A stretch of DNA of 64,000 nt from Glycomyces salinus. GTDB taxonomy: Bacteria > Actinomycetota > Actinomycetes > Mycobacteriales > Micromonosporaceae. The position numbers were made by a program, and so were the translations under genes. The notes beneath the pieces were generated by a model. It was given only the letters and a program-made list of their open reading frames with translations, was not told the DNA's origin and did no database searches. Location: assembly GCF_016428645.1 (NCBI RefSeq), contig NZ_JAELXW010000001.1, forward strand, positions 124,001 through 188,000. The letters are read 5' to 3'. Position 1 is the stretch's first letter; each line of letters opens with the position of its first letter. This document shows, in pieces, positions 53,552 through 61,878 of the stretch.

Positions 53552-55678
53552 TTACCGGATGGTAGGCAACCTCCGGCGACCCGGGGGCGTCCCGCGTGTC
53601 CTGCGGTTCCTCCTGCACGCCAAGGGTTCACGGCTTTCGCGCGGCAGCTCCGCTCCCCCGCCGGCCAGGGGCCGCGACCAGGGAACGGACCGGCCCTGAG
53701 GAACTGGGACCAGAGGCCCCTTCAAAATGCCTCGATCGTGGTCTATGATTGGTGTCACTGGTTCGGAACGGGTTTCCTGGTTTCCTTTCTGTTTCCTTGC
53801 TAAGAACGAGTCGGTGGGTGTTCCGACTTGTGGTGGTGTTCTCGAGCCAGTGCGGGCCCCGGGCGAAAGCCCGGGGCCCGATTCTTTTGCCCGGGTTCCG
53901 ACTCGGGACTCCTCCGGGTTCACCGACGGCTCCCCGTGCCAGGCCCGCCAGAGTCCCGCGTAGTGACCGTCGAGGGCGATCAGCTCCTCGTGGTCGCCGA
54001 GCTCGGCGACCTTCCCTTCCTCGACGACGGCGATGCGGTCGGCGTCGTGGGCGGTGTGGAGGCGGTGGGCGATCGCGATGACCGTGCGGCCCTCCAGGAC
54101 CGCGCCGAGGGCGCGCTCGGTGTCGCGGGCGGCGCGCGGGTCGAGCATCGCGGTGGCCTCGTCGAGGATGACCACGTCCGGATCGGCCAGGATGATGCGT
54201 GCCAGGGCGATCTGCTGGGCCGAGGCCGCGTCCAGCTCGCGGGAGGTGCCGCCGAGCCGCGTGTCGAGCCGCTCGGGCAGGTCGAAGGCCCAGTCGGCGC
54301 CGACCGCGGCGAGCGCCGACTCCAGCTCCTCGTCGGAGGCCCCAGCTCTGGCCAATATGAGGTTGTCGCGCAACGTGGCGCTGAAGACGTGGTGCTCTTG
54401 GGTGACGAGGGTGACGCGCCTGCGCCGCTCGTCGAGCGGCAGCGCGGCCACCTCGACGCCGCCGATCGTCACCGCGCCCGCGCGGGGCAGGTCGGAGCCG
54501 GAGATGAGCCGGGCGAGGGTCGACTTGCCGGCCCCGGAGGGCCCGACCACGGCCAGGCGCTGCCCGGCCGGGACTGACAGGCTCACCCCGTGGAGGACGT
54601 CGCCGCCGCCCGGGTAGGCGAAGCGGACCTCGCGCAGCTCGACCGTTCCGTCCTGCGGTCGTTCAGAGGTCGCGTCCGCCTCGTTGTCCTCGGCCAGGGC
54701 CACGCCCTCGATGCGGGCCAGGGCCGCGAAGCCGCGCTGGACGCGCTCGACCCACATCAGGATGTGGTCGAGTGGGAACATGATCTGGCGGGTCAGGACC
54801 GCGCAGGAGGCGACCATGCCGAGGGTGACGCCGTCCTGGAAGTACATGGCGCCGCCGATGAGCAGGACGGCGGCCGTCGGCAGCGCGTAGGTGCCGTCGA
54901 GGAACGGGAAGAAGACGCTGCGCAGGAACAGCGTGTAGCGGGCCGCGCCCCAGTGCTCGGCGACGGTGTCGTCTCCGGCTCGGCGGCGCTGGTCTTCGAG
55001 CCGGTGGGCCTCGGTGGTCCGCGCGCCGTCGGCCGAGGCGCCGATCGTGTCGCCGATGCTCGATTCGGCCTCGCGCTCGCGCAGGTACCCGTCGCGGGCG
55101 CGCTTGAGGTACCAGCGGGTGCCGATCGTGATCGGCGGGACGGCCACGAGCATGCACAGGCCCAGCAGCGGGCTGACCCACAGCATCGCCGCGAAGTACA
55201 CCAGGACCTTCAGGATCGAGACCGTCACCTCGGGCAGGCCGTCTCGGAACAGGCCCCCGGCCTCGGGCACGTCGGCCGAGGAGCGGGTCATCAGGTCGCC
55301 GGAGCCGGCCCGCTCGATCACCGGCATGGGCAGCCGCAGCGACCGGTCGACGAACTCCTCGCGCATCTTCGCCGAAAGCAGCTCGCCGAGCCGGTGGGAG
55401 ACGAAGGTGCCCAACCAGGTGAAGGCGATGACGGCGACGACGGCGGAGGCCAGGCCGATGGCGAGCCGGTCGACACCCTCGGCCGTGCCGCCCGCGGCTA
55501 TGCCGTCGATGATCTCGCCGAGCAGGAGCGGCGCGACCGCGGCGGCCACGGCCGCGATCAGGTGGAGGCCGACGGCCACCAGGGCGCGCCGCCTCTCGGT
55601 CAGCAGCAGCCGGGCGAAGGCGCGGCGCACCTCGGCGCGCTCGGCGACCGGGAGCTGGTTTCGTGCCTGAGTGCTCAC
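53552..55678 (-). CDS. ABC exporter half-transporter with an extended 3' ORF
   Basis: 708-residue ORF: an exporter-type membrane domain (about residues 25-310), then a nucleotide-binding domain with Walker [17 protein letters not shown], a modified signature [18 protein letters not shown] and Walker [14 protein letters not shown]. The recognisable protein ends near [14 protein letters not shown] (about residue 584); the remaining 120 or so residues are low-complexity and overlap an antisense RNA candidate, so the true end may be upstream. GTG 55678 overlaps the partner gene (GTGA). A heterodimeric exporter of unknown substrate. Confidence 0.85.
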   Translation of the reverse strand: MSTQARNQLPVAERAEVRRAFARLLLTERRRALVAVGLHLIAAVAAAVAPLLLGEIIDGIAAGGTAEGVDRLAIGLASAVVAVIAFTWLGTFVSHRLGELLSAKMREEFVDRSLRLPMPVIERAGSGDLMTRSSADVPEAGGLFRDGLPEVTVSILKVLVYFAAMLWVSPLLGLCMLVAVPPITIGTRWYLKRARDGYLREREAESSIGDTIGASADGARTTEAHRLEDQRRRAGDDTVAEHWGAARYTLFLRSVFFPFLDGTYALPTAAVLLIGGAMYFQDGVTLGMVASCAVLTRQIMFPLDHILMWVERVQRGFAALARIEGVALAEDNEADATSERPQDGTVELREVRFAYPGGGDVLHGVSLSVPAGQRLAVVGPSGAGKSTLARLISGSDLPRAGAVTIGGVEVAALPLDERRRRVTLVTQEHHVFSATLRDNLILARAGASDEELESALAAVGADWAFDLPERLDTRLGGTSRELDAASAQQIALARIILADPDVVILDEATAMLDPRAARDTERALGAVLEGRTVIAIAHRLHTAHDADRIAVVEEGKVAELGDHEELIALDGHYAGLWRAWHGEPSVNPEESRVGTRAKESGPGLSPGARTGSRTPPQVGTPTDSFLARKQKGNQETRSEPVTPIIDHDRGILKGPLVPVPQGRSVPWSRPLAGGGAELPRESREPLACRRNRRTRGTPPGRRRLPTIR
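53721..53749 (+). promoter_or_regulatory. Promoter of the candidate small RNA
   Basis: -35 TTCAAA (53721-53726), 17-nt spacer, -10 TATGAT (53744-53749). Ideal spacing and a near-consensus -10 in a high-GC setting; transcription expected near 53756. Confidence 0.65.
53756..53889 (+). ncRNA. Candidate small RNA, about 130 nt
   Basis: A self-contained unit from a good promoter to a textbook terminator with no credible ORF. The middle is pyrimidine-rich with three TTTCC words (GGTTTCCTGGTTTCC and CTTTCTGTTTCC), complementary to GGAAA-type ribosome sites, suggesting an antisense role on mRNA starts. It is antisense to the 3' tail of the ABC exporter ORF, where the terminator lies in the low-complexity extension. 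No known RNA family recognised. Confidence 0.55.
53853..53889 (+). terminator. Intrinsic terminator of the candidate small RNA
   Basis: CGGGCCCCGGGC and GCCCGGGGCCCG form a perfect 12-bp stem with a GAAA loop, followed by ATTCTTTTG. The T-rich tail exists only on the plus strand, which argues for a plus-strand transcript. Confidence 0.85.
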
Positions 55679-57411
55679 TGTTCCTCCCGGGTGACCAGGG
55701 CGTGGTAGTCGGGGCGGGCCTCGGAAAGCTCGCGATGGGTGCCGGTGGCGACGACCTTGCCTTCGCGGAGGAAGACCACGGCGTCGGCGCGGCCGAGCCA
55801 CAGCGGCGAGGTCGTGGCCACGGCGGTGGCCCTCCCGTCGCGGATCGCGGCGATGCGCTCGACGATGCGGGCCTCGGTGTGCGAGTCGACCGCGGAGGTC
55901 GGCTCGTGCAGCAGCAGGATCTCGGGGTCGGCGGCCAGGGCGCGGGCCAGCCGCAGCCGCTGGCGCTGCCCGCCCGAGAGTGTCCGCACCTGGTTGTCCA
56001 CCTCGGTGTCGAGTCCCTCGGGCAGCGCGTCGACGACGTCGGCGGCCGAGGCGGCCTCGACGCACTTCTGGACGCGGTCGGCGCCGTCGCGTCCGGCGAT
56101 GATCTGGGTGACCGTCCCGGCGAACAGGTACGAGTCGTGCTCGGCCACGAGCACGCGCCTCCGCAGTTCGCCGCGCTCCATCCGGTCGACGGGAACGTCT
56201 CCGAAGCGCGCGCCGGTGTGGTCGTATCCGCCGAGGCGGTCGAAGATCTCGGACACGTGGTCGGAGTCGGAGGAGGCGATCGCGAGCAGTCCTCCGGCCG
56301 CGACGGTGAGCCCGGAGTCGGGGTCGTGGAGGTCGGCGCCGGTGCGCGGGCCCGGCCGCGGTCGCTCGGCGGCGACCGGTTCGGGCACGGTCAGGAGGTT
56401 GCAGACCTTGCCGGAGGCGATGCGGCCCTCGATGACGCGGTAGGTGGTGCCGATGAGCCAGTGGACCGGCAGCAGGAGCGCCCCGGTGTAGCCGAAGGCG
56501 GCGACCATCTGGCCCGGAGTGATGTCCCCGGCGGCGACGAGGCGCCCGGATATCCACACGACGACGCCGAGCAGGATCGCGGGCGTGCCTTCGCCGAGGG
56601 CGTTGAGCCAGGCCCTGGGGGCCGCGACCTTGTAGCCGGCCTTCCGCAGCTCCTGGGAGTCGCCCCGGTAGGAGGCGCTGAAGCGCTCCTCGCCGCCGAT
56701 GCCGCGCAGGACGCGCAGGCCGGAGACGATGTCCGAGGCGCGGTCGGTGATGTCGCCGATCCGGTCGCGGTAGGTCTGCTGGCGGGCTTGGAGGCGGGTG
56801 AGGACCGGCCCGGTGATGACGCCGACGAGGCCGACGCCGATGAAGATGGTCAGTCCGAGGGCCGTGGAGGTGTTGAACAGCAGGACGCCGACGGCGATGA
56901 GGCCGGCGGTGCAGCCGACCAGCGGCGAGAGGCCGTCGATGGCGTCGGCGATGCGGCGGATGTCGGTCGCTCCGATGCTGACGACTTCGCCGGTGGTGAC
57001 CTGGCGGCGCAGCTCGTGGCCGAGGCGGCTGACCTTCCGGGTGGCCAGTTGCAGGGTGCGGTAGGCGGCGTCCATGCGCCACCAGACCGTGAGCCGGTGC
57101 GAGAGCACGATGGCGCCGGCGCTGACGAAGCCGGCGGCGACGAGCGCCAGCGACCAGGCCGTGAGTGCTCCCCAGTCGCCTTGGCGCAGGCCGTAGTCCA
57201 CCGCGCCGGTCAGGAAGTACGGCAGGAGCGGCAGCCCGCCGAGCGCGACCGCGGAGGTCAGGAGCGCGGCGGCGGCCAGTCCCTTGCGGCGGGTGGCGAG
57301 CCAGAGCAGGTAGCGCCAGGGCCGGGTGGGAGGGGACGCGTGCACGCCCCTCGAGCCGTCGGGGGCGACAGGGTCTTCGAGCGGGAGTTCGGGAGCACGG
57401 AGAAAGCTCAC
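55675..57411 (-). CDS. ABC exporter half-transporter (partner of the downstream gene)
   Basis: 578-residue half-transporter. The membrane domain covers about residues 20-310; the nucleotide-binding domain lacks a proper Walker A ([17 protein letters not shown] where GxxGxGKS is expected), but keeps the signature [17 protein letters not shown] and a Walker B-like [13 protein letters not shown] with His for Asp. One site of the heterodimer is thus degenerate. GTG 57411 preferred because a -10-like TACGGT ends 6 nt upstream. Divergent from the arsR gene. Confidence 0.88.
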   Translation of the reverse strand: MSFLRAPELPLEDPVAPDGSRGVHASPPTRPWRYLLWLATRRKGLAAAALLTSAVALGGLPLLPYFLTGAVDYGLRQGDWGALTAWSLALVAAGFVSAGAIVLSHRLTVWWRMDAAYRTLQLATRKVSRLGHELRRQVTTGEVVSIGATDIRRIADAIDGLSPLVGCTAGLIAVGVLLFNTSTALGLTIFIGVGLVGVITGPVLTRLQARQQTYRDRIGDITDRASDIVSGLRVLRGIGGEERFSASYRGDSQELRKAGYKVAAPRAWLNALGEGTPAILLGVVVWISGRLVAAGDITPGQMVAAFGYTGALLLPVHWLIGTTYRVIEGRIASGKVCNLLTVPEPVAAERPRPGPRTGADLHDPDSGLTVAAGGLLAIASSDSDHVSEIFDRLGGYDHTGARFGDVPVDRMERGELRRRVLVAEHDSYLFAGTVTQIIAGRDGADRVQKCVEAASAADVVDALPEGLDTEVDNQVRTLSGGQRQRLRLARALAADPEILLLHEPTSAVDSHTEARIVERIAAIRDGRATAVATTSPLWLGRADAVVFLREGKVVATGTHRELSEARPDYHALVTREEQ

Positions 57412-57417
57412 TTGCCG

Positions 57418-57443
57418 ACCGTACGGTAAGCGTCCGACAGTCG
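57418..57443. promoter_or_regulatory. Promoter and dyads of the ABC exporter operon
   Basis: Minus strand -35-like TTGCCG, 18-nt spacer, -10-like TACGGT. Two palindromes overlap it: ACCGTACGGT (57418-57427) and CCGAC-A-GTCGG (57433-57443). They suggest an operator for an unlinked repressor. Confidence 0.45.
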
Positions 57444-57538
57444 GCAAACCATTAAGCCCCGGCGCCGTGCGGGACGGCCGCCAGCGCCCGCCCGGTGTCG
57501 CGGGCGGGCGGCGCGGGCCGAAATTCCGCGGCGACCGA

Positions 57539-57880
57539 TCAACCGACGGCGCGGTGGGGGCTTCCGCTCACGTGGGAGGCGTGGGAGAGGGCCTGTTCGA
57601 GCAGGGGCCGCACGTGGTGGTCGGCGGCGGAGTAGTAGACGAAGGTGCCTTCGCGGCGGGTGGTCACGAGCCCGGTCATGCGCAGCTTGGCCAGATGCTG
57701 GCTCACCGCGGTCGGCTTGGCGCCCACCAGGTCGGCCAGGCAGGCGACGTTCTCCTCGCCTTGGAGCAGGGCCCACATCAGCTTCAGGCGCGTCGGGTCG
57801 GAGAGCATGCGCAGCGCCTCGCTGGCGATCTGGACCTGCTCCTCGTCCGGCATGTCGAAGTCCGGGATCCCGTCGTGCAT
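57539..57880 (-). CDS. ArsR/SmtB-family metal-sensing repressor
   Basis: 113-residue winged-helix repressor. The recognition helix region is [20 protein letters not shown]. An alpha-5 metal site is complete: D87-x-H89 and H100-x2-H103 in [20 protein letters not shown], the same spacing as in zinc- and cobalt-sensing CzrA-type proteins. The Cys in ENVACLADL may take part. It is divergent from the P1B-4 ATPase with a shared operator, so metal binding should release repression of efflux. Confidence 0.93.
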   Translation of the reverse strand: MHDGIPDFDMPDEEQVQIASEALRMLSDPTRLKLMWALLQGEENVACLADLVGAKPTAVSQHLAKLRMTGLVTTRREGTFVYYSAADHHVRPLLEQALSHASHVSGSPHRAVG

Positions 57881-57900
57881 GGAGGCAAGCTTATCCCGTC

Positions 57901-57930
57901 TTGCTATCTTCGTAGTTGCGAAGATACGAT
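57901..57930 (+). promoter_or_regulatory. Promoter of the metal-efflux ATPase
   Basis: -35 TTGCTA (57901-57906), 18-nt spacer, -10 TACGAT (57925-57930). The -10 ends 7 nt before ATG 57938, so the message is leaderless. Confidence 0.65.
57905..57926. promoter_or_regulatory. ArsR-type operator between arsR and the ATPase
   Basis: TATCTTCG-TAGTTG-CGAAGATA: a perfect 8-bp dyad that fills the spacer between -35 and -10 and lies 25 nt upstream of the arsR start. One bound repressor would block both divergent genes. Confidence 0.75.
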
Positions 57931-57937
57931 GATGCGT

Positions 57938-59830
57938 ATGTTCGAGAGAATGTTCAGGGTTCCGGACGTCCGGTGGGCGGTCGCCTCGCTGGCCTGTTTC
58001 GCCGCCGGCGGGCTCGCCCAGTTCCTCGGGGCGCCCTCGTGGCTGTGGCTCGGGCTGTACGCGGCCTGCTACGCCACCGGCGGCTGGGGCCCGGCCTGGT
58101 CGGGCATCACCGCGCTCGCCAAGCCGCGCTTCGAGGTCGACCTGCTGATGGTCATCGCCGCGGTCGCCGCGGCGGCCATCGGCCAGTGGTTCGACGGGGC
58201 GCTCCTCATCGTCATCTTCGCGACCTCCGGCGCCTTGGAGGCGGTCCTGACCGAGCGCACGGCCGACTCGGTGCGCTCACTGCTCAACCTCGCGCCCGAG
58301 CGCGCGGTCCGCCTCGCCCCGGACGGGGAGCAAGTCGTCGACGCCGCCGAACTGGCCTCGGGCGACACGATCCTGGTCCGACCCGGCGACCGGGTTCCGG
58401 CGGACGGCGAGGTCCTCGCCGGAGAATCCGAAGTGGACGAGTCGAGCCTGACCGGCGAGCCCCTGCCCCACCGCAAGGCCCCGGGTGCGCACGTCCTGGC
58501 CGGCACCGTCAACGGCACCGGTGCGCTGACGGTCGCGGTCACCCGCGACCCGTCCGACTCGGTGCTGGCCCGCGTGGCGCGGCAGGTCGAGGAGGCCTCC
58601 GAGGCGAAGTCGAAGACCCAGCTCACGATCGAGCGGGTCGAGCAGCCCTATTCGCTGTCGGTCGTGGCGGTCACCTTGGCGCTCATCGGGTTCCCTCTGG
58701 CGTTCGGCGCGGCGTTCGAGCCGACGCTGCTGCGGGCGATGACGTTCATGATCGTGGCCAGCCCCTGCGCGATCGTGCTGGCGACGATGCCGCCGCTGCT
58801 GGCGGCGGTCGCATTGGCCGGTCGCCATGGCGTGCTGGTCAAGAGCGCGTTGATGATGGAGCGACTGGCCGGAGTCGACCGTGCCGCCTTCGACAAGACC
58901 GGGACCCTCACCACCGGCCGGCCCGAGGTCGAGCGCGTCGTGGCGCTCGACGGGGACGAGACACGCCTGCGGCGGCTCGTCGCCGCGGCCGAGTCCGGCA
59001 GCGAGCACCCGATCGGCAGGGCGCTGGCCCGCCTCGGTCCCGGGGGCGGCGCCGAGGAGTTCCAGGCCGTGCCCGGGCGCGGCGTGCGCGCGGTCGTCGG
59101 CGGCGTCAAGGTCGCGATAGGCCATCCGGTCCTGTTGGAGGAGGCCGATGATCCGGGCGAGGCGCTACGGGCCGCGGCGGCGATGGAGGCCGAGGGCCTG
59201 ACCGTCTCGGTGGTCGTGGCCGACCGGCGCCCGATCGGCGTGGTCGGTCTGACCGACCGGATCCGCCCCGAGGCGGCCGAGGCGATCCGGCGGCTGTCCG
59301 ACCGGCTCGACGCGCCGCCCCGGCTGCTGACCGGCGACAACCCGGCGGCGTCCCGCCGCGTGGCCGACCAGGTCGGCATCGGCGAAGTCGAGGCCGCGCT
59401 GCTGCCGGGCGACAAGGCCGCCAGACTGGCCGGGACCAGGACGCTCTACTGCGGCGACGGCGTCAACGACGCCCCGGCGCTGGCCGCCTCGCATGTCGGC
59501 GCGGCCATGGGCGGCACCAGCTCCGACCTGGCGCTCCAGTCGGCCGACGTGGTCCTGGTCGGCCGCCGCCTGACCGCGCTGCCCGCGGCGGTCGACATGG
59601 CCCGCAAGGCCAGCCGCGTGGCCAGGGCCAATCTGATCTTCGCCGCGAGCGTCATCGTGGTCCTGTCGGCCTGGGACCTGTTCGGGCACCTGCCGCTGGT
59701 ACTGGGCGTGGCCGGACACGAGACGTCGACGGTGATCGTCGGCCTCAACGGCCTGCGGCTGCTGGCGGGCCGCCACTGGAACGAGCCTCGCGTCCCAGTG
59801 GCGGAACGCGTCGAGGTCAAGACCGGGTGA
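57938..59830 (+). CDS. P1B-4-type metal-exporting ATPase (CtpD/CtpJ-like)
   Basis: 630-residue P-type ATPase without an N-terminal metal domain. The phosphorylated Asp is in DKTGTLTTGRP; TGEPLPHRK, GDGVNDAPALAAS and a C-terminal helix pair complete the core. The transmembrane metal motif is SPC (MIVASPCAIVL) and the sixth helix has HETST, the P1B-4 pattern for cobalt, iron(II) or nickel. Paired with an ArsR sensor. Start 57938 fits the -10; ATG 57929 and 57932 are alternatives. Its 3' end overlaps erm by 14 bases. Confidence 0.92.
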   Translation: MFERMFRVPDVRWAVASLACFAAGGLAQFLGAPSWLWLGLYAACYATGGWGPAWSGITALAKPRFEVDLLMVIAAVAAAAIGQWFDGALLIVIFATSGALEAVLTERTADSVRSLLNLAPERAVRLAPDGEQVVDAAELASGDTILVRPGDRVPADGEVLAGESEVDESSLTGEPLPHRKAPGAHVLAGTVNGTGALTVAVTRDPSDSVLARVARQVEEASEAKSKTQLTIERVEQPYSLSVVAVTLALIGFPLAFGAAFEPTLLRAMTFMIVASPCAIVLATMPPLLAAVALAGRHGVLVKSALMMERLAGVDRAAFDKTGTLTTGRPEVERVVALDGDETRLRRLVAAAESGSEHPIGRALARLGPGGGAEEFQAVPGRGVRAVVGGVKVAIGHPVLLEEADDPGEALRAAAAMEAEGLTVSVVVADRRPIGVVGLTDRIRPEAAEAIRRLSDRLDAPPRLLTGDNPAASRRVADQVGIGEVEAALLPGDKAARLAGTRTLYCGDGVNDAPALAASHVGAAMGGTSSDLALQSADVVLVGRRLTALPAAVDMARKASRVARANLIFAASVIVVLSAWDLFGHLPLVLGVAGHETSTVIVGLNGLRLLAGRHWNEPRVPVAERVEVKTG

Positions 59831-60626
59831 GCGATTCGAACAGCCGGAGCCACGACTGGGGCGGGACCAGGCCGACCGGCAGGTCGCGGGCGACGCCGGC
59901 GGCCTCGCAGGCCCGGTCGGCCCGCCTCGGCCCGACCGACCGGCGCAGCGAGGCGTGGAGCGATCCGCCGACGCCGGTGAAGCCGAGCTCGACCAGCCGC
60001 CGGTACTCCCCCAGCGCGCGGTGCGGCAGGAGTGGTCGCTGACGCCGCCGGACGTGGAGCACGGCGGAGTCGACGCTCGGCACCGGCCGGAAGTTGCGCT
60101 TGCCGATGCGCCGCCCGAGGGTGAACTCCCAGGCCGGCCAGTGGGCGACGGTCAGCTTGGTCCACCGGCCGAAGTCGCCGGTGTGCTTGCGGGCGAACTC
60201 GAGCTGGGTGACCAGCGTCGCCGAGGTCAGGTGGCGGGTCTCCAGGCACCAGCGGACGCACTCGGTGGTGAGTCCGTACGGGATGTTGGCGACGACCGCG
60301 AACGGTTCGTCGGGGAGACGGGCGTCGCGGAAGTCGGCGTGGACGCAGCGGAGCCGGTCGTCGCCGGCGTTGCGGCGGCGAAGGCGATCGGCGAAGCGGC
60401 CGTCCTTCTCGAAGGCGAGGACCCTCCGGGCCCGGCCCAGCAGTTGGCGGGTGAGCATGCCGTCGCCGGGGCCGATCTCGACCACCAGGTCGTCGGGCCC
60501 GACTCGGGACGAGTGCGCGATCATCCGGGCCACGCCCGGGTCGATCAGGAAGTTCTGCGACAGGCGCTTGCGGTTGGAGGCGCGGCGCGGGTTCTGGGCA
60601 TGCGGATTGGAACGGTTTCGCGGCAT
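59817..60626 (-). CDS. erm: 23S rRNA adenine N6-methyltransferase (Erm)
   Basis: 269-residue Erm enzyme, dimethylating (or monomethylating) A2058 of 23S rRNA and so conferring macrolide, lincosamide and streptogramin B resistance. SAM motif VVEIGPGDGMLTRQLL, the catalytic NIPYG and the basic RNA-binding start RASNRKRLSQNFLIDP are as in actinobacterial Erm proteins; the NIPY form separates it from KsgA. ATG 60626. A leader peptide and candidate WhiB7-type promoter lie upstream. Confidence 0.93.
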   Translation of the reverse strand: MPRNRSNPHAQNPRRASNRKRLSQNFLIDPGVARMIAHSSRVGPDDLVVEIGPGDGMLTRQLLGRARRVLAFEKDGRFADRLRRRNAGDDRLRCVHADFRDARLPDEPFAVVANIPYGLTTECVRWCLETRHLTSATLVTQLEFARKHTGDFGRWTKLTVAHWPAWEFTLGRRIGKRNFRPVPSVDSAVLHVRRRQRPLLPHRALGEYRRLVELGFTGVGGSLHASLRRSVGPRRADRACEAAGVARDLPVGLVPPQSWLRLFESLTRS

Positions 60627-60770
60627 GGGAGAGCTCCGAACGGAGTAGTCGAATCAGGACTGTTGATTCGCCCAGGCCCCATGCCAAGTGCGGGTTCGAC
60701 GAACGGCCGACGGCCGTCGGTGAGAAGAGCCCCGAGTCGAGTCGGGGTCAAGAAGCGGCGCTGGCGGAGC

Positions 60771-60842
60771 CTAGGCTTCCGCGCGCAGCCTGATGAAGAA
60801 GGCGGGCGCGAAGCAGGCCCCGCTCATCAACGTGGTTCCCAT
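60771..60842 (-). CDS. Putative erm leader peptide (23 aa)
   Basis: ATG 60842 opens MGTTLMSGACFAPAFFIRLR, then AEA and TAG. The motif Arg-Leu-Arg near the end is a known macrolide-dependent stalling signal in Erm and Msr leaders. A -10-like TAGAGT ends 7 nt upstream, so translation is probably leaderless. Between it and erm lie CCCCGA/TCGGGG, a perfect CCGACGG/CCGTCGG palindrome and a CTCCG/CGGAG hairpin that covers the erm ribosome site. Function is inferred from this layout. Confidence 0.65.
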   Translation of the reverse strand: MGTTLMSGACFAPAFFIRLRAEA

Positions 60843-60849
60843 GGGTCCC

Positions 60850-60887
60850 ACTCTAGCGTCCGCTCGGCGAGGGCGTCGATCGGTTTT
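60850..60887 (-). promoter_or_regulatory. WhiB7-type promoter of the erm leader
   Basis: Minus strand: AAAA (60887-60884), 4 nt, -35-like TCGACG (60879-60874), 18-nt spacer, -10 TAGAGT (60855-60850). An AT-rich run just upstream of the -35 is characteristic of WhiB7 promoters. Confidence 0.5.
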
Positions 60888-60915
60888 CGAGCCGGGACGC
60901 AGTAGGCTGCCGGGC

Positions 60916-61878
60916 ATGTGGAATCCCAAGGACCCCAACGCGCTCGCCTCGGCCTCGCTCACCGGTCTGAGCGTCGGGGACGCGTTCGGCGAGCAGTTCT
61001 TCGACACCGCCAACTGGGGTTCGGTCCCGTTCCCCGGGCGCCAATGGGAAGAGCCGGACTACTCCTCGGGCGACCTGACCGAGCGGTTCCTGGCGGCCGA
61101 CCTCACTCCAAAGGGCCCGTGGCCCTGGACCGACGACACGCAGATGGCCTGCACGGTCGTCGAGCAGCTCCGCTTCGGCGGCGGCATCGACCCCGACCGG
61201 CTCGCCGGGGCCTGGGCGGAGCGAGTCGAGCTCAAGCGCGACTACGGCCCGTCGGTGCTGGCGATCCTCGACGCGGTGCGCCAGGCGCGGCCGTGGCGGC
61301 CCGTGGCGGCGGCGGCCTTCGACGGCGCCGGGTCGCTCGGCAACGGCTCGGCCATGCGGATCGCGCCGCTCGGGGCCTGGTTCAGCGACGACCTCACCCA
61401 CGCCGTGGCCCAGGCCCGGCTGGCGAGCGAGGTCACCCACGCCAGTCCCGACGGCATCGCCGGGGGCATAGCGGTGGCGGTCGCGGCGGCCGTGTCCGCG
61501 CGGCGCGGCACCGCCAGCCGCGACGAGCTGCTGGAGACCGTCATCGCCCGCACGCCCGAGGGCGAGGTCAGGGCCGGTCTGCGGGCCGTGGCCGGGATCG
61601 GCTGGGAGGCCGCGGCCACCGGGGTCGCCTCCGAGGTGGGCAACGGTCACCGGACCCTGGTCACCGACACCGTCCCTTTCTGCGTGTGGGCGGCGTTCCG
61701 GCACCTGGACGACTATCAGCTCGCGATCCGCACCACCGTATCGGTCGGCGGCGACATCGACACCAACTGCGCGATCGTCGGGGGCATCGTCGCTTCGGGC
61801 GCGGGATTCAATACGGTCCCTCAGGCGTGGATCGCCGCGCGCGAGCCGCTCCCCGACTGGGTCGGGACCGAGCGCTAG
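60916..61878 (+). CDS. ADP-ribosylglycohydrolase family protein
   Basis: 320-residue DraG/ARH-like hydrolase that would remove ADP-ribose from a protein, nucleic acid or small molecule. Metal and ribose motifs: SVGDAFGEQF, PWTDDTQMACTV and VGGDIDTNCAIVGGIVASG (GGDxDT). ATG 60916 chosen because TAGGCT ends 7 nt upstream (leaderless). The partner transferase is not in the window. Its end overlaps the symporter stop by 4 bases (convergent). Confidence 0.9.
   Translation: MWNPKDPNALASASLTGLSVGDAFGEQFFDTANWGSVPFPGRQWEEPDYSSGDLTERFLAADLTPKGPWPWTDDTQMACTVVEQLRFGGGIDPDRLAGAWAERVELKRDYGPSVLAILDAVRQARPWRPVAAAAFDGAGSLGNGSAMRIAPLGAWFSDDLTHAVAQARLASEVTHASPDGIAGGIAVAVAAAVSARRGTASRDELLETVIARTPEGEVRAGLRAVAGIGWEAAATGVASEVGNGHRTLVTDTVPFCVWAAFRHLDDYQLAIRTTVSVGGDIDTNCAIVGGIVASGAGFNTVPQAWIAAREPLPDWVGTER

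Noticed and set aside
59817-60626. KsgA (16S rRNA dimethyltransferase) instead of Erm
   Set aside because: The NIPYG motif, the basic N terminus and the leader peptide upstream point to Erm; KsgA normally has NLPY and lies in other gene contexts.
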